Assembly: GCA_018334615.1 (NCBI GenBank)
Contig: JAGXLP010000041.1
Span: forward strand, 1 to 9,675
Reading direction: 5' to 3'
DNA: 9,675 nucleotides
Source of the DNA: Candidatus Bipolaricaulota bacterium
Lineage (GTDB): Bacteria; Bipolaricaulota; Bipolaricaulia; M55B111
Below the pieces are notes generated by a model that had not been told where the DNA came from, made no database searches, and saw only the letters and a list, made by a program, of their open reading frames with translations. Below are positions 1 through 3,620 of the stretch, in pieces (within the stretch, counting starts at the first letter, position 1; every line of letters starts with the position of its first letter). Both the position numbers and the translations under genes were made by a program.

Positions 1-194
1 CGCTCCCCATGCTTTCTTTGAAAGCATGGAACCATGCCCGCTCGGCCTCCGATAGGATTTTCCTGAACAATAACCAGAAAACGGTAAGCAACCCAGCGGG
101 ATCTTATGCTATCAAACAAAAATTTCTTTACTCTATAGAGGGCTTTGAGCCGGGAAAATTCCAGCGACGCGGCGCATATGTCTGACCGAACCAT
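1..194 (-). pseudogene. Possible partial or decayed coding remnant, unknown family
   Basis: An open minus-strand frame starts at an ATG (194-192) and continues for 64 codons without a stop to the left edge, where it is cut off. Recognisable stretches are SRLKALYRVKK, SIRSRW and LVIVQENPIGGRAGMVP. The same frame can be followed in a second copy at about 400-550, which keeps IRSRW, LVIVQ and NPIGGRAGMVP but has two in-frame stops. Differences between the copies are often conservative in this frame (Tyr/Phe, Val/Ile, Leu/Val, Asp/Asn, synonymous Arg and Leu codons), as expected of former coding sequence. I do not recognise the family. The ATG lies inside a perfect hairpin and has only a weak AGGT upstream, so the true start may differ or the frame may be fortuitous. 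Confidence 0.3.
26..165. repeat. Direct repeat, left copy (36-bp identical core)
   Basis: Positions 26-61 are identical to 409-444 over 36 bp. Beyond the core the similarity continues without a net gap to another identical 16-bp block (93-108 against 476-491), then fades through an A/T-rich segment ending near 165. The two copies are offset by exactly 383 bp as far as that second block. The sequence just left of the core (TGCTTT...AAAG) is also similar between copies, so the unit probably starts beyond the window edge. The pattern resembles a dispersed or tandemly duplicated element that has decayed, rather than a recent exact duplication. Confidence 0.85.
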
Positions 195-227
195 CAATTA
201 CCTGAGGCTGCCTCAGGTAATTGATGG
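191..227. repeat. Perfect 17-bp inverted repeat with 3-nt loop
   Basis: The arm CCATCAATTACCTGAGG (191-207) is followed by CTG and then its exact reverse complement (211-227). No T-rich tract follows on either strand, so it does not look like an intrinsic terminator. It lies between the two direct-repeat copies and beside the ATG of the minus-strand frame. An operator, a REP/MITE-like element or a structured RNA element are all possible; the sequence does not decide. Confidence 0.9.
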
Positions 228-283
228 GAAGGGATAGTTAGATAACCAAATGAAATTATATCTTTATGAATACTACTTACTAT

Positions 284-302
284 ATGTGAGAAGCACTCAC
301 AT
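284..302. repeat. 7-bp inverted repeat (hairpin)
   Basis: ATGTGAG (284-290) pairs perfectly with CTCACAT (296-302) across the loop AAGCA. It follows an AT-rich stretch and precedes the third partial copy of the repeat. No T-run follows on the plus strand. Function unknown. Confidence 0.6.
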
Positions 303-324
303 GAAGGCAGCAGTTTGAGCACGC

Positions 325-345
325 GAGTCGGAAATTTCTCGGTTC
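325..345 (+). repeat. Hairpin element, copy 1 (similar to 536-556)
   Basis: GAGTCGG (325-331) pairs with TCGGTTC (339-345) around a 7-nt loop AAATTTC. The identical loop and left arm recur at 536-549. The right arm differs at two places, and both changes turn G-C into G-U pairs, so all seven pairs survive in a plus-strand RNA but not in a minus-strand RNA. This polarity is suggestive only. Confidence 0.5.
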
Positions 346-350
346 GGGAA

Positions 351-388
351 GCCCGGTGGTCCTATCGGCCGGGCGCGGTGACCCGGCC
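351..388 (+). promoter_or_regulatory. Overlapping, mutually exclusive GC-rich hairpins (attenuator-like)
   Basis: GCCCGG (351-356) can pair with CCGGGC (369-374). Alternatively GGCCGGG (367-373) can pair perfectly with CCCGGCC (382-388) over an 8-nt loop. The two stems share 369-373, so only one can form. The second stem is followed by TGCTTTGTATT, which is T-rich but not a clean U-tract. In addition, 360-368 (TCCTATCGG) is the exact complement of 432-440, inside the conserved repeat core. The layout resembles an antiterminator/terminator pair, but no gene follows directly, so the role is uncertain. Confidence 0.35.
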
Positions 389-408
389 TGCTTTGTATTG
401 GTCAAAGG

Positions 409-560
409 ATGGAACCATGCCCGCTCGGCCTCCGATAGGATTTTACTGAACGATTACCAGAGAACTTCAAAATATCCAGCGGGATCTTATGTCATTAAAC
501 ACAAATTTCTCTTTCTTGATTCTAAATAGGGGTTCGAGTCGGAAATTTCCCGGCTCAGAA
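409..560. repeat. Direct repeat, right copy (36-bp identical core)
   Basis: Positions 409-444 repeat 26-61 exactly, and 445-552 resemble 62-165. In the minus-strand frame that is open in the left copy, this copy has stops after IRSRWIF and after LVIVQ, so if the element ever coded for protein this copy is inactive. A third, shorter match covers about 313-360, which resembles the 525-575 end of this copy (shared GAGTCGGAAATTTC followed by C/T-varying CGG and AAGCCC). Confidence 0.85.
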
Positions 561-566
561 AGCCCC
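529..566 (+). repeat. Two-stage hairpin element, copy 2
   Basis: An inner stem GAGTCGG (536-542) pairs with CCGGCTC (550-556) around AAATTTC. An outer stem GGGGTT (529-534) pairs with AGCCCC (561-566) with one G-U pair, separated by a small internal loop. It shares loop and left arm with 325-345. There is no T-run after it. Confidence 0.5.
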
Positions 567-682
567 AATGTTATAGAATCGGATTTGAGCAGGACAATTA
601 AGTACGGCGGTGGTGAAAGAATTAGGCATATACAAATTCCAATAAACCGAAACAGGTATAATCTTAATAGAAGGAGTAGCTC

Positions 683-711
683 TTGCATACCTTACGATAC
701 TAACTTATTAT
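683..711 (+). promoter_or_regulatory. Promoter of tRNA-Ala
   Basis: TTGCAT (683-688) and TATTAT (706-711) are separated by 17 bp. The -10 matches the sigma70 consensus at five of six positions; the -35 matches only in TTG. Transcription would begin near 718, a few bases before the mature tRNA 5' end at 725, as usual for a bacterial tRNA gene. Confidence 0.6.
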
Positions 712-724
712 TGTTTTTACTAAT

Positions 725-800
725 GGGGCCGTAGCTCAGCTGGGAGAGCGCGTGGTCGGCATCCACGAGGTCACGGGTTCGAATCCCGTCGGCTCCACCA
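725..800 (+). tRNA. tRNA-Ala, anticodon GGC, with C at position 33
   Basis: A complete 76-nt cloverleaf can be drawn: acceptor GGGGCCG/CGGCTCC, D-stem GCTC/GAGC, anticodon stem CGTGG/CCACG, T-stem ACGGG/CCCGT with loop TTCGAAT, and encoded CCA at 798-800. The anticodon GGC (758-760) reads GCC and GCU alanine codons. The G3-U70 wobble pair (727 with 794), the main alanine identity element, is present. The anticodon loop is TCGGCAT, so position 33 (757) is C instead of the nearly universal U, and the 32-38 pair is U-U. All stems are intact, so it does not look decayed elsewhere. It stands alone, not within an rRNA operon in this window. Confidence 0.96.
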
Positions 801-812
801 GAAGCTGCTTCT
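800..812. repeat. Short hairpin after the tRNA
   Basis: AGAAG and CTTCT flank a CTG loop, beginning at the last A of the tRNA CCA. No U-tract follows on either strand. It may be part of the tRNA 3' trailer; as a terminator for the tRNA or for the convergent nucleotidyltransferase gene it would be weak. Confidence 0.35.
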
Positions 813-840
813 CACGACGTCTGTCTTAAAACTACTTAAC

Positions 841-1893
841 TTACAGGTTTATAATTTTCGCCTGATTGCCGAGAGTAATCTCTATTTTGTCTCCCCCTAG
901 GCTAATTTCCGCTTGTTCTCCGACCAAAGATCGAAGCAGGTGTGCCTTCTCTATTTTCGCTTCTTCCATTATTATCGAGTTTTCAACCTCTGCATTCCGT
1001 AGCACTACTTTCCTGCCCAGAGAAACGTTCGGGCCCAGGGTAGAATTCTCCACCCGAGCTCCACTGGCCACGTGAACCGGACCTCGTAATTTACTGTTTT
1101 TTACCTGGCTATCTTCTGCTACCCTTATTACTGAGCGGTCGGTAAGTTCCGTGTTCTGAATTTTACCTTCGACGGAGCCCTGAATTTCTTTTAGCAATAC
1201 ACGGTTAGCCCGCAATGCATCTGAGGGCCTGCCGACATCGAGCCACCAGCCTTCAAGTGTGGAGGGTGTTACTTTCTTCCCGTTGTCTATAAGGTCTGCA
1301 ATAGCGTCCGTGATTTCTAACTCTCCCCGGTCGGAAGGCTCGATGTTTTCGATTGCTGAGAAAATCTCCCGGTTAAATAGGTAGGCCCCGACGATCGCCA
1401 GATTACTAGGAGGTTGGTCGGGTTTCTCCACCAGGTTCACGATGTTCCCGGCTTCTATTTCCGCGACCCCGAATCTTTCCGGATCATCCACTGGAGCCAG
1501 AAGGATCGATCCGGCGGGTTTTTCCTGTTTGAAATTATTGACCATCTCCGTGAGCTCGGAATGAAGTAAATTGTCCCCTAAATAAACCAGAAAAGGATCT
1601 TTTCCCACGAAATCCCGGGCACATGCAACTGCATGAGCCAGCCCCTGAGGGTTTTCCTGGTGAATGTAGGTTATCGAAGCTCCCCATTTGGAGCTACCCA
1701 GGGACTCACGGTAAAGCGATTCTATCTCCGGCGATACGACGAGCCCGACGTCAGTAATTCCCGCGTTGATGACCTTCTCTATGTTGTACTGTAGTATCGG
1801 TTTGTTTGCTATCGGAATAAGATGTTTTGGTGTCGAGTAGCTTACCGGTCGCATTCTGGTACCCTTTCCTGCACAGAGGAAAACTCCCTTCAA
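841..1893 (-). CDS. rfbA: Glucose-1-phosphate nucleotidyltransferase (RmlA/RfbA long form)
   Basis: Transfers a nucleotide to glucose 1-phosphate, giving dTDP-glucose (or possibly UDP-glucose) and pyrophosphate for surface polysaccharide synthesis in the cytoplasm. With the start chosen here it has 350 residues. The N-terminal half is a nucleotidyltransferase fold: AGKGTRMRP at 8-16, PKHLIPIANKP at 22-32, QGLAHAV at 83-89, LGDN at 105-108, EKP at 156-158, GELEITDA at 190-197 and WWLDVGRP at 216-223. Residues from about 245 onward form hexapeptide repeats of a left-handed beta helix, typical of the longer RmlA variant rather than the ~290-residue enterobacterial form. I prefer the TTG at 1893-1891: it sits 8 nt after the GAGG of a strong GAGGTGAT ribosome binding site and gives the family's usual MKG start. 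The GTG at 1902 is three codons upstream and overlaps that site. dTDP versus UDP specificity cannot be read from the sequence. Confidence 0.9.
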   Translation of the reverse strand: MKGVFLCAGKGTRMRPVSYSTPKHLIPIANKPILQYNIEKVINAGITDVGLVVSPEIESLYRESLGSSKWGASITYIHQENPQGLAHAVACARDFVGKDPFLVYLGDNLLHSELTEMVNNFKQEKPAGSILLAPVDDPERFGVAEIEAGNIVNLVEKPDQPPSNLAIVGAYLFNREIFSAIENIEPSDRGELEITDAIADLIDNGKKVTPSTLEGWWLDVGRPSDALRANRVLLKEIQGSVEGKIQNTELTDRSVIRVAEDSQVKNSKLRGPVHVASGARVENSTLGPNVSLGRKVVLRNAEVENSIIMEEAKIEKAHLLRSLVGEQAEISLGGDKIEITLGNQAKIINL

Positions 1894-1896
1894 GGT

Positions 1897-1942
1897 AATC
1901 ACCTCGATCGTTGATTATACCAGCTGAAAAACGGGGATAAAA
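1897..1942 (-). promoter_or_regulatory. Promoter and ribosome binding site of the nucleotidyltransferase gene
   Basis: On the minus strand a perfect TATAAT (1919-1914) is preceded by TGG, giving an extended -10 (TGnTATAAT). The -35 is poor (TTTTAT at 17 bp or TTTATC at 16 bp), as is common with extended -10 promoters. The leader would be short, about 14 nt, and contains GAGGTGAT (1904-1897), complementary to the 3' end of bacterial 16S rRNA, ahead of the TTG start. Confidence 0.65.
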
Positions 1943-2097
1943 GAAGATGAGGTTTCTTGAATCATAGCTAGCTTCGATTTCATTTTATGGGTTTGGAATT
2001 ATCCCGATCAAACGTGGCATGGCAGTTGTTTTTCGATCCTCCCAAGTTAAAATTTTGCAGGAAGTAATATAGATAGCCTACCGATAAGGAGGATAAC
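1903..2097. other. Divergent intergenic region
   Basis: This 195-bp spacer separates the leftward nucleotidyltransferase gene from the rightward mobB-sfsA-uvr run. The leftward promoter is clear. For the rightward genes only weak -10-like candidates are seen (TAATAT at 2065-2070, TATAGA at 2068-2073) without a convincing -35. A strong ribosome binding site AAGGAGG (2086-2092) precedes the 2098 ATG by 5 nt. Confidence 0.6.
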
Positions 2098-2811
2098 ATG
2101 ATTAAACCGCCAGTTGTGGCAATATATGGAGCTTCGGATTCGGGGAAGACAGAATTGGTCGTAAACCTTGTTAAAGACTTTGTTGAAGAAGGATTAAAGA
2201 TATGTACGGTAAAACACAGCCCTGGTGAGTTCAGCCTGGACGTAGAAGGTAAAGATACCTGGCGGCACAGAGAGGCTGGCTCGCGCCTAACAGTTCTCGC
2301 CACCGAGGTCGAGACGGCTTTCCTCGTCCCGGAAAAGATGAAACTGGAGGAAATTGGGGAAATTGTCGATGGGTTTGGAGACTACGACCTGGTAATTGCC
2401 GAAGGGTACAAGGGCGCGGAAGTTCCGAAGATTGCCGTTGGAGAGATTGAGCCTCGTTGTTGCACGCTCCGGGTTTATGACGGGGACTTCGACGCGCTGA
2501 AAGAGGAAATACGGGAACTTCTGGAAGTCAAGGAGATCGAAGCCAAACTTCCCGGGCTGGATTGTGGCAGGTGCGGTTACGATAGCTGTAACGGGCTTTC
2601 GCTAGCAATATATAATGGTGAGAAGGACCTGTCCCATTGTGAAGTCCGAGAACAGCGTACGGTGAATTTGGAGGTAAACGGGGAAAGGGTTCCTCTGGAA
2701 AACTTTCCGGCTAGTTTTGTCGAAGGCGGGTTAAAAGGTATGCTGGGGGCGTTAAAAGGTGTGGACGAAGAAATAGATCGGATTTCCCTCGAGATTTGGG
2801 ATGACTCCTAA
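2098..2811 (+). CDS. MobB-like P-loop GTPase with C-terminal 4Fe-4S module
   Basis: MobB proteins bind GTP and assist MobA in attaching GMP to molybdopterin. Of 237 residues, about 5-135 match MobB: a Walker A G11-ASDS-GKT18, then a KH...DVEGKDTWRHREAGS segment typical of the family, and a VIAEGYK stretch near 98-104. Residues 156-181 carry C-x2-C-x4-C-x16-C (C156, C159, C164, C181) within CGRCGYDSC, the pattern of the small Fe-S domain also found in RnfB-type proteins. The remaining tail (about 185-237) resembles a C-terminal extension I recall from other MobB-plus-FeS proteins. The start is well fixed by AAGGAGG. No moa/moe/mobA or molybdoenzyme gene is in view, so the cofactor role is inferred from the family only. 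A terminal inverted repeat spans its stop codon. Confidence 0.85.
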   Translation: MIKPPVVAIYGASDSGKTELVVNLVKDFVEEGLKICTVKHSPGEFSLDVEGKDTWRHREAGSRLTVLATEVETAFLVPEKMKLEEIGEIVDGFGDYDLVIAEGYKGAEVPKIAVGEIEPRCCTLRVYDGDFDALKEEIRELLEVKEIEAKLPGLDCGRCGYDSCNGLSLAIYNGEKDLSHCEVREQRTVNLEVNGERVPLENFPASFVEGGLKGMLGALKGVDEEIDRISLEIWDDS

Positions 2812-2837
2812 TATTAGAGGAATCTCTATTGGAGATT
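2806..2837 (+). promoter_or_regulatory. Alternative hairpins over the sfsA ribosome binding site
   Basis: AATCTC (2821-2826) pairs with GAGATT (2832-2837) and would bury the GGAGA Shine-Dalgarno (2831-2835) lying 6 nt before the sfsA ATG. TAGAG (2815-2819) can instead pair with CTCTA (2824-2828), which excludes the first stem and would free the site. Upstream, TCCTAATATTAGAGGA (2806-2821) is a near palindrome over the mobB stop codon. The stems are short, so a regulatory role is only a possibility. Confidence 0.3.
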
Positions 2838-2841
2838 AATA

Positions 2842-3549
2842 ATGGATCCAACCCGTCTAGGCCAATTTGACCTGTTTTATGGTAAAGTGGTCAGGCGGGA
2901 TAGCAGGGTAACAGTGATCGCTTCGAGAAATGGAAAAAAGTTTAGGGCCCACCTCCGAAATACCGGCCGCCTCGAATCACTTATCTATCCAGGGGCGACC
3001 ATTGCCTGTGAGGAGAAAACGGGCGGTAAAACGGATGCCAGGGTGATCGGAGCCCGAAAAAACAGGGTATACATTCTTCTGGACACTTATGTCCAGGAAA
3101 ATATGTTTGGAAAAATCCTGGAATCCGGAATTCTGGAGTGGCTACCTTCACCCATCGAAATTACTAGCCAGGTTTCTTACGAAGGCAAACGATTTGACTT
3201 TGGGGTGAGGGGTGGGGACGAAGTAGGGTATCTCGAGTTAAAATCTGCCGTTACCTGTGACCACGGTTGGGCCAGCTACCCCGATGCTCCATCGAAGAGG
3301 GGCCTGGAACATATTAAGCTGCTAACGGAGATTTCGTCCGAGGGTTTTGGGGCTTACGTGGTTTTTATCGTTACTCATCCCAACTGCAATAAATTCAGAC
3401 CGAACCGAGAAATTCAGCCGGCAATAGTTGAGGAGTTAAAGACTGCCAAGAAAGCGGGCGTAGGGGTTTATAGCCTAAAGATGGTGTTGACGAATAAGGG
3501 TGAGATCTTATTAACCAACTCGGATATACCGGTAAGTCTGGAAATTTAG
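2842..3549 (+). CDS. sfsA: SfsA family protein (putative sugar fermentation stimulation protein)
   Basis: The 235-residue product has the length of E. coli SfsA (234) and its landmarks: HLRNTGR at about 37-43 followed by PGA, RFDF at 117-120, LELK at 131-134, the YPDAPSKRG segment and the RPNREIQP segment. D119, E132 and K134 fit a PD-(D/E)xK nuclease-type active site, which the family is known to resemble. SfsA was first linked to maltose metabolism in E. coli and reported to bind DNA; its real biochemical role is unsettled. The N-terminal part (about 1-80) is OB-fold-like in known members. The gene starts 30 bp after mobB on the same strand and has its own GGAGA site, so the two are probably co-transcribed. 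Confidence 0.93.
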   Translation: MDPTRLGQFDLFYGKVVRRDSRVTVIASRNGKKFRAHLRNTGRLESLIYPGATIACEEKTGGKTDARVIGARKNRVYILLDTYVQENMFGKILESGILEWLPSPIEITSQVSYEGKRFDFGVRGGDEVGYLELKSAVTCDHGWASYPDAPSKRGLEHIKLLTEISSEGFGAYVVFIVTHPNCNKFRPNREIQPAIVEELKTAKKAGVGVYSLKMVLTNKGEILLTNSDIPVSLEI

Positions 3550-3620
3550 TTTTCCCACTTCGTCCGGGGTCAACGGGGGTTTCACCTTCCAAATAACTCA
3601 AGTATAATTTAAGGTTAACC
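3550..3620 (+). promoter_or_regulatory. Spacer before uvrA with TATAAT and a GGTTAACC palindrome
   Basis: A perfect TATAAT lies at 3603-3608, but its 17-bp-spaced partner (TTTCAC, 3580-3585) is a poor -35. Transcription from it would start near 3615, leaving about 6 nt before the ATG at 3621 and omitting the AAGG (3611-3614) that could serve as ribosome binding site. GGTTAACC (3613-3620) is an 8-bp palindrome abutting the ATG. I see no LexA-type box and no terminator after sfsA, so uvrA may also be read through from sfsA. Confidence 0.35.

Larger units (their letters stand above)
1..724. other. Gene-poor, repeat- and hairpin-rich region upstream of tRNA-Ala
   Basis: No convincing intact gene is visible here. 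The stretch contains two copies of a degenerate direct repeat, a third partial copy near 313-360, several inverted repeats (191-227, 284-302, 325-345, 351-388, 529-566), an AT-rich patch (about 230-290) and the tRNA promoter at the right end. Short frames on both strands between 467 and 734 have no recognisable family and lie across the repeats, so I do not call them genes. Between 567 and 682 I see only an isolated TATAAT at 657-662 with no good -35 partner. Confidence 0.7.

Noticed and set aside
26..444. CRISPR array (36-bp repeat)
   Set aside because: The repeat length fits, but there are only two copies 383 bp apart, the intervening sequence is itself partly repeated, and no cas gene is visible.
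657..688. TATAAT followed by AAGGAG and TTG, as a promoter plus tiny ORF
   Set aside because: No -35 at suitable spacing, and the frame from TTG (683) ends after six codons inside the tRNA promoter.
467..734. Small proteins on either strand (minus 467-688, plus 489-734)
   Set aside because: They overlap each other, run across the repeat and hairpins (the plus one also enters the tRNA), lack convincing ribosome binding sites and match no family I recognise.
725..800. Integration (att) site at the tRNA
   Set aside because: No second copy of the tRNA 3' end and no integrase are visible in the window.
3550..3620. LexA/SOS box before uvrA
   Set aside because: Neither a CTG-N10-CAG nor a GAAC-N4-GTTC pattern is seen; only the short GGTTAACC palindrome.
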